DNA from: Psococerastis gibbosa | Taxonomy: Eukaryota; Arthropoda; Insecta; Psocodea; Psocidae | Length of the DNA stretch: 64,000 nt | Assembly (NCBI GenBank): GCA_963971405.1 | Contig: OZ020484.1 | Coordinates: forward strand, 1 to 64,000 | Direction: 5' to 3' | In this document: positions 1-11,986 of the stretch, piece by piece | Layout of the letters: each line of letters begins with the position of its first letter | Position numbering within the stretch: the stretch's first letter is position 1 | Translations under genes and position numbers: made by a program | Notes under the pieces: model-generated | What the model saw: only the letters and a program-made list of their open reading frames with translations | Databases searched by the model: none | Told to the model about the DNA's origin: nothing

Positions 1-1084
1 CCCTTTCAACCTGTTTTCCGCCGAAACACGGATGGCTTATACACTCATCTGAGCCTGAACAAAGAGACGAATAGTAAAACTGAATACATGTCTGGAAAGA
101 GTAAGAAAGGTGAAAAAGAACTACAGTAGTTTGAAGTTTTAAAATTAATATTAACACCCCCAAAGACGCGTCCAAAATAGGCCTATTTTCAATGGAAATC
201 GGCAAAATTGGGCGCCCCTCCTCACGTTTCCACCCCCCCCCCCCCCCAAGTCGATGTTGCCGTATCACATCAGCATGGCCTGAATGAGGAAGAATAGACG
301 AAGGCATGGGTATAATTTAAATTAAGATAATCTCTCTACATCTGCCAAAAAAGTTGTTTTAAGCCCGCCCATACAGTGTGACGCGCCACAGGGGGGGGGG
401 GGGCCAGCTCAACTTACTGCCGTGCTAAAATCTGTGTGTGGTGTGGAAGTTTACACTTCAAAAATGAGAAAATAACCCGGCTCCCGCAAATGAACTTTTA
501 AAAAAATTGGGGCATTTAAATTTTAATCCGGTAATTATATCACGGAATTCACTCGGATTCCAACAAAAATGTATAACCATACACTAAAGATAAAGATAAA
601 CAGCTCACCAGTCACCTAATGGGACCATCTGGAGATGCAGAGAAGCAGCCCGGGCTATTGTCATGAAACTCTCCCAGCCTGAGGCCTAGCGGTGACCAAA
701 TTGCTCCACCCCGCACTCATTCACGATTTTTGCGTAGCGCCTTTGCGTACAGCGTGATTCACAGCTGCGCGTGCCTTTGAATTTATAGGGTTTCTGCTAC
801 AAATTTTGTGTTGGTACCTGCTTTGTATTGACTACCGAATACACCGTATAGAGACTCGCAAATTTATTACGATTATGGAAAGTACGGTACACTACATATT
901 GAAATTATTTCACAATCAAAGCTACAATTTGAATGATGGCAATGATCTTAAATATCGTACATACAGTGACTCTTATACTAAACCAACTTGAGCCAAGTTG
1001 AATCCCCAAAAACCTTCCGCCACCTCCGAGAAAAATTTCTAAATCCGCGCATGTTGTGAATACCATATTACAGCAGTCGTAGGT
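1..1084. other. Unassigned DNA with homopolymer runs
   Basis: No gene is recognised. A C-run near 232-247 and a G-run near 391-403 stand out. Near 1000-1052 the minus strand reads like a decayed hAT MITE end (GCGCGGATTTAGAAATTTTT), but no partner end is visible. Confidence 0.4.
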
Positions 1085-1359
1085 GCTCAACTAAAATGCA
1101 GATCAAGCAGTTTGGCCACGTCCAAAGGATAGACGAGAATAGGACCACCCGGAGATTGGTGGGAGCAAGGCCACAAGGAAGAAGACCCATCGGCAGAGTG
1201 GCAGACCGAGGACAACTCTCTAGGAAAGGATTGAACAACTCACCGGAGCAAGAGGGAGACATTGGCCGAGCTCAAGGCGTTAGCGTCCGACCGGCCCGAT
1301 TTCAGGAAATGGGCTGCGCTGCGCACGTGGCATTAAGGGGGAAGAAGAAGAAGAAGAAG
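1085..1359 (+). pseudogene. LINE (non-LTR retrotransposon) 3' end, dead
   Basis: This is the C-terminus of a retrotransposon endonuclease/reverse transcriptase ORF. The first frame (from 1096) reads FGHVQRIDENRTTRRLVGAR and then a GRRPIGR motif, the usual segment downstream of the RT domain. A second frame from 1265 reads AELKALASDRPDFRKWAALR and stops at 1334-1336. The two frames differ by one base, so there is a frameshift between about 1190 and 1265. The tail is (GAA)n at 1341-1359, a microsatellite-type LINE 3' terminus. The 5' part, including the RT catalytic domain, is missing, as in a typical 5'-truncated insertion. I do not assign a clade. Confidence 0.75.
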
Positions 1360-2208
1360 GCGTTCAACTGCTCATTTATTGACCATTACACGTATTCGTT
1401 TAATAGTCCAGAAGCTAAAAAATGTTACATTCTAATGCCCCCTATTGAGATTGTCCGGGCCGGCCTATAAAAATTAGACAACCGGTACCTTAAGTCATAT
1501 CGTGGTTACAGTAAAGGCTAAGTTTGTCTTATTAGGCCCAATTGGAGTCCCCCCCCCCCCCCCACACACACGGTACACCAACTCCACTCGTTTTTGTACA
1601 AAGTCGAATTTGACAGTAAATATTTATTGTAGAGCAAAAAAAAAGTGCTTTTGATCTCCACAATAAATTAGTACTATCGTTACTGTAAAATTTCACTTTA
1701 TACAGAAAAGAAGTGACACTTAGTCGTTTGTGTTTTATTTCAATGAGGGTACCAGCGGTCAATTGGGACAAGTGGACAATAACCATGATGCGAATGCAAT
1801 TAAATTATGCAAGTTTTATTTGCGTCTTTCTTCTTCTCTTTTTTCCATTACCCATGGTAATGCGAGTATGTAGAAGAAAATAGGAATTAGGCGTAAAAAT
1901 GAAATAAATAAAAACGTTGTTTATTTTTTATTGGAATTTCTGTTTTGCTTGATTTTATCAGAGCAATAATTGAGAGTAACGCTAATGCACAATAGTATGT
2001 TTAAGGTAAGTGCGCCATCATAAGTTGAAGCCTCATCACTCTGAGCTGAGTGTACCGTGTAGCTATTGTGTGGTCGGTTCACCATTGCTGGCATTGATGA
2101 TGCAGTCAAGTTTGAGAAATAATTAGTTTTGTGATTTTTTCATTACAGTTAAATATCTCGGTTAAAGTCTACCATATAATGTAATGCACAGTCAGTCATC
2201 TACATGTT
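1360..2208. other. Unassigned DNA
   Basis: AT-rich sequence with a C-run near 1549-1563. No gene or repeat is recognised. Confidence 0.3.
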
Positions 2209-3094
2209 TTTGCTTTCCAATTTATACGTAGTATAAGGGAAGCTTTGTGATGGTCGAAATAGTTGATTCCGAGATTTCAACGGATTTACACGTTTTGAGG
2301 TCCCAGGAACCTGGTTTTTACGAAATGTCTGTCTGTCGCTCTGTCTGTCTCGTATGTATGCATGTCTGTCTGTCTGTCTGTGCGTCGATTTCCGGGCAAA
2401 CTACTCCGTCGATTTTGATGAAATTTTGCATGTAGGTTCACAGAAATCACACCTCGGGACCACATTTTTTGTTTGGGCTAACTCAATTGGGGGGGAGGGG
2501 GTTATTTTCAAAAAAAACTCCCAAAAACGTCTAAAAAAATATTTCTCAAAAAAGCTCCAACGCTTACTTTTAAATTCACATGTATTGTAGTAGTTATTAA
2601 TCTTAATAAAATGCGGGGGTCGCTTGCCCCCTGATAGTTTTCTTCTGGGGGTAAAAACATAAAAATAACTCAATTTTCATGAAAAATGACTAAAAATAAT
2701 TTTCTGCGGAACCTTTCTATCGATGGTTTCTACCTTCAGGTATATTTTAGGTGTTCAATAGGATAACAAAAACGGACAGGTTTCATTCCCAAAAAAATAT
2801 TTGCTTCTGTGTAAAAAATTATTTTTTGAGAAATTATGGAAAATTCACTCTCCAATACATTACGTGCCATGTGCCATTGTTACTACTATTACAATGTATT
2901 GGTCTGTTCGTTCCAGAATATGCAATTGAGGTTTAAGGGGTTTTTAATATATATTGAGGTCGACCCCCCCCCCCCCCCCCTCGAGGGATCTGAAATTTAA
3001 CCATAGGGAAATTATTTCCTATGAAATTACGCATGTCAATATCTACTCATTTATAAATTGGAAAGCATGTTCGAGTAAACTCGGACCGGTTCTT
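2209..3094 (+). mobile_element. HINE/DINE-1-like element, full length (copy A)
   Basis: The copy starts TTGCTTTCCAATTTATACGT and carries a GTCT-rich block near 2325-2385. It ends with the inverted ATAAATTGGAAAGC, the CGAGTAAACTCG hairpin and ACCGGTTCTT. The C-tract at 2964-2980 precedes the conserved 3' block. The body aligns over its whole length with the copies at 26490, 48382 and 54909 (reverse). The plan (subterminal inverted repeats, GTCT microsatellite, 3' hairpin, insertion between T and T) is that of Helentron-associated elements. It has no coding capacity, and the short ORFs across the GTCT block are artefacts. Confidence 0.8.
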
Positions 3095-3694
3095 GTAACT
3101 GGCGCCGGCACCTGTGGTACCTATGTAAAAAGAGAATATCTTCGAAGCATATAGAAGATAGAATCATATAATAATTTAATGTATCGCCGGAACACCGGAA
3201 AATGATACATATGCGCGCAAAAACAATTTGAGGCAGAGGTAATGTGTTGGCTCCAGGTTGGGCCGGACCACCCGCCACTTCGCTCCAAACAGAATGGCCT
3301 AATTCATTTTTAATGTGATTCCGAGCGATTGTGTGCCCGGAATGATACGCGCTAAAAATTAACGCAGTTCCAAGAACCCTCATTTAGATGCGGCTCTCAA
3401 AGCCCGGAGATGCGACAAATTAACCTTAAATTATCTATATGAGCCGATTTTTTTTAAAAACAGAAATCAGTGTTATTCATTAATTTTTGCGACGATGGAC
3501 AGAATTAGCTGGACAATGACTGATTAAATGGGAAAATAATACATTAAGCCGGGTTGATATGGAGCGCGTGTGCCAGTTGACCAGCAGGCAAAATTCATAC
3601 GGAAAACAGTACAAGTGATAGTGTCGGACGGAGTTGACTATCACAGTTACATTTCTCACTTCCCTGCCTGCAGACCCGAGAGTGCCCAAGTACA
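3095..3694. other. Unassigned DNA
   Basis: No gene or known repeat is recognised. The part at 3185-3400 is GC-richer than its surroundings. Confidence 0.3.
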
Positions 3695-3921
3695 CAGGCG
3701 CGGGGGGGGGGGGGCTATTGGGGCTATAGCCCCCCCCCATTAGGTTCCTCAAAATGCGTAGAACCCCACTATTTCAGTCTTATTTTTAACAAATTTCCTT
3801 GTGCTCGATTGTATTAATTATCTATAATATAGAATCCTTGTTGCTCTGAAAATGCGTAAAACCCCAATATTTCAGCCGTATTTAAAAGAAAAAATCGTAA
3901 TTAATTCTAGATCCGCGCCTG
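3695..3921. mobile_element. hAT-type MITE, 227 bp
   Basis: The ends are CAGGCGCGG and its complement CCGCGCCTG. They are flanked by a perfect 8-bp target duplication CAAGTACA (3687-3694 and 3922-3929). An 8-bp duplication with CAGG-type ends is diagnostic of the hAT superfamily. Inside are a G-tract, a C-tract, and two direct copies of a motif reading ATGCGTARAACCCCAMTATT (near 3752 and 3851). It is non-coding, so it would depend on a hAT transposase elsewhere. Confidence 0.85.
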
Positions 3922-3929
3922 CAAGTACA

Positions 3930-5488
3930 GTACATTGCCTGTATTTGGACAGCTGGACACGGCAACGGGTGCACATTGTTCAGGTTGCTCTCTTGACTAT
4001 GCTGCTGCACTTGTTCCTTATTTCAGTTATATTTTCCACATCCCTTTGTAATAGTTCGTCATAGTAAATAAAATAAAATTACTGTGTCAAGTATTACTAA
4101 AATGGATTAAAAGCGACACATCCTATGTCTAGTTTATTTTAAAGTTATTTTATTTTATTTACGGCTAATGCTCAGTTTCAATGAAAAACACTGTTTCGGT
4201 GTTAGCTAATCTTCTTGTTGATATACTCTACATAAGGCAGAGTCGAGTTACAACTACACTACTATTGTATCTTGTTCCGTGTTGAGCTAGTCACGCACGG
4301 CGGGTTGACACAGCGCTTTCTTGGCAGGAGGTTCATCCGTAGCTAGTAATTAGCCTGAGACGTACAAGCCTAACCATGCATTTTCTGGCATCCAGACATC
4401 TGTTACCACATGTCGTTCATAGTGCGGTTTTTAAGGAAATTTCATTTTTAGTCAGTGATATTTCCGTTTAAACTGATTGGCAACCTTGTATCTCTGTCCT
4501 CTGTAGGCTGTAGCTTTCTATATAACGCACGCGTAATGGATTTATAAATAATCACTTTTTAATGCTATACGAAGTTGATCAATTTTACTACTTAGCTACC
4601 AATTGAAAGTAATGAAGTATATTTTATTGCAAGGCAAAATATATGGTAGGGTTCTATACTAGCGCACAAATTGCCCTTTTCCGTAGCGGGCGACTAGCGT
4701 CCAAGGCGAACCACATTTGCAATGTAATTAATGGTAAGAGAAAAAGCATTCATAGAAGTTGATAAAAGACTAAACGACAGTTAACAAGCGTATGGGCTGA
4801 TGGGCCGTGGTCAATATGATGGCGTACGCAAACAATTGCAAACGTTTCGTCATCGTCATCTACTGTTTCATAATCTAGCCGAGCTTGTAGACTCCGTTGT
4901 CACATTTTGTATTTCATGGTTTCAAAACTATTTTCTGTACTATAATGTATAAAGCCAAATCAAACTGTAAATAATTATTTTTCCTCTGCAGCCCTCCAGT
5001 CGATAAACCGGAGAATTTAAATAACACATGCTCTTTCTAATCTTATCAACTCCATCATGTAATTGTGCGCTAACCCCACGGGCTTGAGCCTGTGCTCTAA
5101 CTGCACGTTCCGTTACCCTGTATATTGCACAACTTTTAATTGCGTTAACAAATTAAAAAATTAAAATAAAATATTAAAATAAAATATCTAATTAAAACTG
5201 GGAAGAATATGTTTATTGCGTGAAAGTGGCTAATAGAAACTGTGGGACCATAACAAAAAATGTGTAACATCAAAAAATGTGTGAAAAAGGTTGAAACTAA
5301 GTTGAGCTTAGCGTCTGTCTCGGATACCGGTAGAAGCATGCTGTTGGTCCAACACTTATTACACTAATCCATATGCATATACCTTACATAAACTAGCAGT
5401 CAGTCATTCCCAACAATCGACTAATAAAACAAATAGAATCATTGTCAAATCATCGAATGGAGTCATTAGTAGCCTACATCGGTACTCT
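3930..5488. other. Unassigned AT-rich DNA
   Basis: No convincing gene or repeat is seen. Simple AT-rich runs lie at 4060-4165 and 5145-5200. Confidence 0.3.
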
Positions 5489-5875
5489 TTGCTTTGTGAT
5501 ACGATAACATCGTACCTTGAATTCGAACGTGAGCTGCATTCACAACATCCGAGCTCATACCTTGCCTCCTATTTAAAACCTATTTACATTCTTCTTCATT
5601 ATCGGGGCTCTTTTTTATGTTCCGAGTTGGGCAGAAAAAAAAATAATTTGCAGAATAAATTCTTGAGAAATGTCTTGTTTGTTGATTGTTTTCAGGACTC
5701 GCTGAGCTGGCATTTTATTGCTTGTTCATCTCCGCCTCTATTCAATGGCTGTTTATATGGCTTTTGTTTAGACTTTGGGGGAATTTTCTATTTGATAGGT
5801 TGGCTGTTTCAACCGAGGATGACCACCATTATATTGCCTGAGTACTGTCTCCTCTGGAAATGGAGTTTTGTTTAA
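5489..5875 (+). CDS. Hypothetical ORF, possible exon at 5696-5875
   Basis: This 128-codon frame is the longest that does not fall in a recognised repeat. I recognise no family. A plausible splice acceptor (TTGATTGTTTTCAG) ends at 5695, and the frame stays open for 60 codons behind it to a TAA. That part has a hydrophobic stretch (CLYGFCLDFGGIFYLIGWLF) resembling a membrane segment. Against it, 128 codons can occur by chance in 64 kb, the composition is not strongly coding-like, and no donor or partner exon is identifiable. Treat it as a weak candidate. Confidence 0.15.
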   Translation: MLCDTITSYLEFERELHSQHPSSYLASYLKPIYILLHYRGSFLCSELGRKKNNLQNKFLRNVLFVDCFQDSLSWHFIACSSPPLFNGCLYGFCLDFGGIFYLIGWLFQPRMTTIILPEYCLLWKWSFV

Positions 5876-6872
5876 AGATGACTACTAACTTTTGTGTTTT
5901 GTTTTGCGACTTATTCCACAGTATATTTTAGCAGTTAATGCCGCATTCCTCAGTAGGCAATAAGTAGTTTTTTGCCCATTCCGACGTCTTTTTCAGCTTA
6001 GCAAGCAATGCCCTGGGGATTTCCCTCTATCTCTTCTTTCATTCCTTTGAGATGCGCAGTTGAGCTGACTCCCTACATCATGCTACATCCATATAGTATC
6101 ACAATACAAACGAGAGACTCGAGGAATGCTTATAGCGCATAGTATGCTAAGTTGGCATGATTGCAGTTTCACAAAAAAAATTATTTGGAGAGCAAAAACA
6201 GTTTCACCTTGTTTTTTTTAATTTCAAGTCGTTGGTCGACGGTTACAATAAGTGTTTCAACAAAGATTTGCCGTCCACTTATGCAGTAGGTACCTCAGAC
6301 CGTCTTTTTATCACACTATTTCCATCAAACTACAAATGACGGAAATTATTTATGTTGTTAGAGGGTGACTTGTGAAAAACGTCTTGTCAGGGGTGCCAGA
6401 CCGGTTGTTCAAAGAGGGATGAACACACCCCTCTTATGTCAGTCCAATTTTTAAACGACCACCCTTGTTCCCCTAATTTTGCAACTCATAATTTTATGGT
6501 ATTAAAATTTGAAATGGTTTTTTGGAATTAACCTACCTTACAGACTGCCTCCTTATTAATCTGTCTGAAGATTTGAACGACCTGACGAACATTATTGTGT
6601 TAAACATTCAACCTTTTTGGTCCCTTATGGGTTGTACATTGGTTTATTTTATTTTTTGCAGAGTAATTTTTTGCCTCATTAGGTAGGTATGAATGATAAA
6701 TGGCGCCTTGTAGGTACTCGATGCCTAACAGAGTCGTTGGAATGATTTCAAGTATTAAGGACAGCCCCACTATGTCTGATTTAATAGGTCGTAGAGCCAT
6801 GATTATTATCATCATCACTGAATTTATTACCAGAAATAGGAATAAGGTTCCTCCACTAGTTCATTTCTCCTT
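5876..6872. other. Unassigned DNA
   Basis: No gene or repeat family is recognised here. Confidence 0.3.
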
Positions 6873-6998
6873 TTTGCTTTCCTATTTATACGTCAGTATA
6901 TTAGTTTCCTATTTATACGTTAGTACAAGGAAAGCTTTGTGACGGTCAACATTTTTGTGTCCGAGATTTCAACGGATCTACACGTTTTCAAGTCCCAG
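6873..6998 (+). mobile_element. HINE 5' fragment with duplicated terminus
   Basis: It starts TTGCTTTCCTATTTATACGT and repeats the terminal motif CCTATTTATACGT about 27 bases further on. It then continues with the usual AAGGAAAGCTTTGTGACGGT and GATTTCAACGGAT blocks and stops before the GTCT block. The doubled end looks like a terminal-extension event. Confidence 0.7.
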
Positions 6999-7489
6999 CT
7001 TACGAATATATTAAAACATCATATTGAGAAAGCTACTAAAATTGCTAGACACTCTTGTAAAAGGAAAAAAAATCAAGCCTTGGATCACACCTATTGTCCT
7101 TTCAGCAATAAGGTGTAGGGATAAGTTAAGGCTAAAAATGAAGGGACAACCAGGTAACCTAATTATTAAGTTAGAGTATTTTATATTATTTTCTAGAGTA
7201 TTTTCTGGTATAACTTTGACAAAAGAGAGGTTATTCACTCGGTACAGTATGCATTCTTCATAATAAAATGAGTATAGCAGTGCCATACTGTACATAAAAG
7301 TAACGTAAACAGATTGAGAATTCCAAATTCTGTTCTCGTGTAGTTTTTTGTAATTGGCAGTTTATGGAGCTTATGATTGCAACGGACCCCAGCTAAACTT
7401 ACTCAACTCTAAAGAGCTTTAGTTCCTGTAGACTGGTATAAATGCTACACCAAAATATTTTTGTCAGTGCTTCCGTATGCTTCCTGCAC
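6999..7489. other. Unassigned DNA
   Basis: The overlapping ORFs on both strands at 7011-7295 have no coding signature. Nothing else is recognised. Confidence 0.25.
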
Positions 7490-7693
7490 CTAACACTCAT
7501 TATCGCTGCCCCAATTCGCCGTGAAATTCTCCGTCTCATCCTCCCAGGTACCGACTAAGGTACGCTGACTCGATTGAATGAGATTCGCCGCCACACCATT
7601 TGGTTTTTGTTTTTGTCGACTGTTGTTTTTGTCCGTGCCTGGAGGCTCATTGTCAGAGGTCCAGGTCGTGGACTGTGTCCTCTTTGTTAGCAA
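7490..7693 (-). CDS. Coding-like fragment, family unknown
   Basis: A 67-codon minus-strand frame opens just after an in-frame TGA and ends with TAG at 7490. The product is rich in T, S, N, Q, E and D, with two tryptophans in acidic contexts (TTWTSDNEPPGTDKNN and VGTWEDETENFTANWGSDNE). That is unlike random translation of AT-rich DNA, and the segment is clearly GC-richer than its flanks. I recognise no domain. It could be an internal or terminal exon of a host gene or a piece of a transposon ORF. No strong splice acceptor is visible. Confidence 0.3.
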   Translation of the reverse strand: MLTKRTQSTTWTSDNEPPGTDKNNSRQKQKPNGVAANLIQSSQRTLVGTWEDETENFTANWGSDNEC

Positions 7694-8700
7694 CAGTCAG
7701 GCTCGGGTGAGCACCAGCTAGGTTACACGAATTACATTCAAAGAGGACATTCTAATTCAGTTATGTCTTGTCTCCTGAATTATCACGAATTTCTATATTA
7801 TAAATTGCTGTATACAGCCATCAGGACGCTTGAGTTTTCTGGAAAATGTCATTTTGAGGGCCAATAACTGTGCCTAAAACTAAAATGTTTTTGGAGCCTG
7901 TTAGTCTGTTAAAAGCCTACTTGGCAGTAAAGCTGACTGTTGCGCTCAAACACGCATTAATTGAAGGTTCTCGCCAACTTAACAAGAATAAACTCACAGA
8001 CTTCCACCTCTCTCTCCACCCATTAGCACAAATAAAACACTCTGGGCATAATAAAGAAAACTTTCCCGAGGGAGAGATATGAATGCTTGCAAATAAATAT
8101 TTTGATGCTGAAATAGCAGGAGAAAAGTTGAAAAGTTGGCGACAAAGGCGCAAAGGCATTCCATTGACATGAGACTGCGTTGTCATGTATTTTTTGTCTC
8201 GGCTAATGGCTGTCTGAAACATAGAATTGTTTTCGATTCTCGCGCGAGTGTTGCATGTTGGAATACCACCATGTGTGTCAAACTGTAATCCAACATTTGC
8301 CTGTTATTATGCACGTCATGTGGATTCCTCTTATCTTTGTTTGTTCATTCCAGTCAAAGTTTAATTAACAGCGAATGCGTTTTGTTAGTGTAATTTGGTT
8401 TTCGATCTTTTGATAATATGGTAAAAAATGGTAAAACCGAACACCATTGAGGGCATATTTCGTGTATCCGACCGGTGGGAATGGCTAATATGTCAGGTTT
8501 AAAAAACGGCATTTTTGTTGTTGACAAAAACAGCCTTTAGCATGTGTTAGTAGCCTCACCAGAGAACATTACTATGATGTTTTGTTGGCCTGGACACACG
8601 CTTTGGTTCCAATGTTGCATGTGTGCCGGTTTCGTGCCCAAAAATCCTAGCTCACTATTAAATATTACATATACTAATGTACCTCAAGAAAGATATGAGA
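7694..8700. other. Unassigned DNA
   Basis: The overlapping ORFs of both strands at 7870-8222 cannot both be real and neither has a recognisable motif. The 5' part of the LINE at 8701 may extend upstream, but I cannot follow it. Confidence 0.25.
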
Positions 8701-8812
8701 TGCGGAACCTACTTGGAACTCAAGAGAACGGCCCAAGACAGGGAAAAGTGGAGAAGGAGGTGGAAAGATTTGCTGCAAACCAATCGCTAGATTGCAACTA
8801 CAGAAGAAGAAG
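8701..8812 (+). pseudogene. LINE 3' end with GAA-type tail
   Basis: The frame at 8701-8790 ends RTAQDREKWRRRWKDLLQTN followed by R and TAG. This is the typical basic C-terminus of a non-LTR retrotransposon ORF2. An (AGA)n tail follows at 8801-8812. The longer ORF at 8544-8819 is a different, shadow frame. Only the last 30 or so codons are visible. The family differs in sequence from the fragments at 1085 and 37462 but ends the same way. Confidence 0.7.
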
Positions 8813-9523
8813 ATACTAATGTAATATAGATGACAGTAGCATATTACAGATTGTATAACCTATTGGTGGCATAGCAATGTCCACACTCTGCATCAACCTC
8901 ATTTATTTTGATACAACTCGTGATAAAATTAATGATACTGCCGTTATTACAAGTAAAACAAATAAAGGCAACTGCTTAGATACTTAACTTAACTAGTTAA
9001 ATAGCAGAAAATTTCAAAGAAACCCAATATATGTAGAGTGCTGGGCAATATCAATAGACCAGTAATTATCTACATAAGACATAAATTGTCCAACTGTAAT
9101 TATATGCGCAGTCTGAGTGCTTCCTCTTTTTACAGTTTTCATTGCCCTTTGGACGCTTTCTAACAAGGTTTGGTTATGTCTATGGCTGTCTGTTCACAGA
9201 CAATTAGATAATAATTGTTAGTGAGAAGTGAATTTTAGATTAATTAATTATGTACTAACAGAATGCTGTTCGATTGTATCATGATGGTGGCATTGGTAGG
9301 TTTTCCATGTAAGTTACAATACTAACTAGTGGACCTGGGCGTACTTCGTATCACCCCACACTCTTCCGTTCTGCTTATTTGCTTTTAGTGTATTTTGATT
9401 TGGAAAAAGTGCACTATTGCAATCACTTCGATTGTGTCAAACCGGTCCGAAGCGTATTCGTTTTCGCCGGACATTAACTACATCTCTAATTACTAGCTAA
9501 ATCAAAATCATACCGGAAGTTAA
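8813..9523. other. Unassigned DNA
   Basis: No gene or repeat is recognised. Confidence 0.3.
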
Positions 9524-9847
9524 GAACCATCGATGGAAGGGTTTCTCTGACAAATTATGTTTCATTTCATTTTTTCATTAAAACTGAGTCTTTGCATTTA
9601 GAACCAAACTATCATGTGGGAAGTGACCAAGTACGTTTGTTCATATTGCTCACAACTACAACACACTTTTGGAGGATAACCGCCGATTTTTATAAACCTA
9701 CATGCCAAATTTCAACTAAATTCATGAAACAGTTTGTCCAACAGACAGAGGTAGACAGCTACCTCGACCTAAAAACGTGTAATTCTGTTGAAATGTCGAA
9801 ATGAACAGTGCATACACTTTCCTTTTACTAACGTATAAATAGAAAAG
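9524..9847 (-). mobile_element. HINE, diverged and internally deleted
   Basis: Read on the minus strand it ends with CTATTTATACGTTAGTAAAAGG and contains CGTTTTTAGGTCGAGGTAGC in place of the usual ACGTTTTGAGGTCCCAGG. It also has remnants of the GTCT block and the ATCGATGG block. Much of the centre and the 3' hairpin are missing. Confidence 0.55.
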
Positions 9848-10884
9848 TCCACCTATCTACGCAGGCGCAGGCCGATAATCTTTATTCATTGCACTTGACT
9901 GGATCGCAGGTACTGGTAGGTACAAGTATGTACCCTGCTGAGTGAGGCAGCACAGTCTATTTCTTTGGATACGGACGGTAGACCTACTTTCTTTTTTATG
10001 ACTAAGCGATTAAGTTTTGTGTGAAAAGTAGCCTAATGCGTTAGGAAATTAACTTGATTCGTTAGGGAGTTATTAAGCGAAAAATTAATAATGAAATGTT
10101 ATATTTACCGCAGATGTAGCACCATTGTTACTATAGGGTTACTCACTAGGTATTCTAAAGTATGGTAAAGTGGGAAGCAGGCGAAACAATTAACATGTGA
10201 ATTTAAATTTGGGGGATCGTGTTGACAACGCACCCACAGCGCTCAGCTAAATAGTAAATACCGTAATATCAGCCTAATATTTATTGCCAAGATATTTTGA
10301 TGCAAATATTTAAATGTTTGCTAATAACTTAAATCTACGTCACTCCCGCCATGATTGGCTTGGCAATAGTAAAAAATTACCGCTGTTGCCTATATACTGT
10401 ATATCAGCTCCGTCAGAAAATTGTAAAAAACATTTGAAAAGAAACCATAATAATTACCATAAAATCTACCATCTTTCTTATTACAGTTAAAAAAGTTTAT
10501 AAGCTTCATTACAGCACGGAAACTATAGTTAAAGGAGAAACCAGAACCCCCAGAAGAGGATTCCATACAATGGGCAAATCAGAACTTTAACAAAAACGTA
10601 TATAGGCCTAATGCTTCAAACACTGTAGTTTAGAGTTTATTAACGACGCTTCAGTCTTGGAAATTTCTCAAATATCCAATTCTCCCATCATTCCCCGAAA
10701 ACTTAATCTCATTTTAAATTAATATCGAGGCCCTTCCGCTCATTTTGTAATCAGTCAAAATTTGAAAAAGGAATCTCCGGTATGGCCCAGGGGGTTGACT
10801 AATAAAACTGGAGTCTGTTGTCGAATATTTCTCCATCGTATAGTCTTGAGGCGCAATTTGATTCCAATGAAATACCGAGTATAA
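9848..10884. other. Unassigned DNA
   Basis: AT-rich sequence with no ORF, repeat or RNA structure that I can identify. Confidence 0.3.
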
Positions 10885-11508
10885 AAACCAATACCATCAA
10901 CAAGTGAACCCGTACATTTACATGCTTTCCTATTTATCTATAAGTTTATGTCCCGTAAAGGTAAATAATTAGGGTTAAACTTGGGTTGCCTCGATTTTCC
11001 CTTTCCCAGAACACTGCATTTATCTCATTGCATAGTCTACAATCGGCAGACCCATGTAATACTACTGCACAATAATCATGCGATATGATAAAGTCTACGC
11101 ATTTCAAAATGCATTTGCAGTATGGATTGTCTATAATTTTTCCAGAAAGTTATTTTCTCTCAAAACCAAAACCTTCTTCGGGAATGAAACCTATTCAGTT
11201 CCATTACTTATTTAACACCTAAAACAAGCTTGAAGACAGAAAGCATCGATAAGAATGTTCCTCAGAAAAATTATTTTCCAGTGAGTTTTAGAGACCCAAA
11301 ACCATCAAGGGGGAAGCGACCAAGTGTGTTCTGATGATTACATTAATAACTACTGCAAAGTATAGGGGGCATTTAAGAAATAGACGTAGCAGTTTGTGAG
11401 GAAACCTCTTTTTGTCGTCAATTATCTTGTTAATACGAATACATGCCAAATTTCATTGTCTTCCATAAAATAGCTTGGCCGTAAATCGACTTACCGACAG
11501 AAACTACC
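10885..11508 (-). mobile_element. HINE, older subfamily, 5' truncated
   Basis: The plus strand begins with the complement of the older-subfamily 3' end (AAGTGAACCCGTAC, then ATGCTTTCCTATTTAT). It runs through the ATCGATAAGAATG and GGGGAAGCGACC body blocks and stops in the GTCT block near 11500. It abuts the copy starting at 11511 head to head. Confidence 0.65.
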
Positions 11509-11510
11509 TT

Positions 11511-11778
11511 TTGCTTTCCAATTTATTAGGTACAGCTCCAACTACACATACTTACTCTAAATTAACATATATTGTTAATTGTCGATAGCTTGGTTGTTCT
11601 AAAAAACAATTTTTCTGTGGAATCTTTCTATCAATGCCGTTAAACTTCAGACAACTTCCCAAGGAAAGAATACAAAATATGTTTTGAAAATAATTATGGA
11701 TAATTCATCCCCCAATACATATTGTAGTTTGTAGCTTACTCTGCCATTTCATTACCATGGAACTACTCATATTTTCTA
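11511..11778 (+). mobile_element. HINE 5' part, split element (with 12385-12479)
   Basis: It starts TTGCTTTCCAATTTATTAGG, has an internal deletion, and resumes at AACAATTTTTCTGTGGAATC. It continues to ACCATGGAACTACTCAT, where other copies go on to ATTATCTATCTCTGT. That continuation is found at 12385, so about 600 bp has been inserted. Confidence 0.6.
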
Positions 11779-11980
11779 TTGTAATTTTTGAAGGATTTTT
11801 TATTGACCTAGGCCTTATTATAGTGGATTGGTGGCCCATAAGTCCCTTGTCCAAAGACCCCATATTTGTATTATTTCCGGCCATTGGCAAACTGGTACAC
11901 GTCCTCGATGTCAACCTACACCGGCTGCAAGCGATAACGGACAAGCTTACCATAGACGCAATGAAAGAGTCCAAAGCATG
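11779..11980 (-). repeat. Unclassified interspersed repeat Y (copy 1)
   Basis: Its reverse complement matches 17440-17720 and 32640-32758 plus 33672-33780. Shared blocks are AAGCTTGTCCGTTATCGCTT, GCAGCCGGTGTAGGTTGACA and a GGCCTAGGTTCATAAAAAA end. It has no TIR and no clear pol III boxes, and it is inserted inside the HINE that flanks it. Confidence 0.55.
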
Positions 11981-11986
11981 ACTTTA

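Noticed and set aside
2247-2590. Cys/Val/Leu-rich ORFs (SVCLVCMHVCLSVC...), with similar ones at 48419 and 42307
   Set aside because: These are readings of the GTCT microsatellite and neighbouring HINE blocks.
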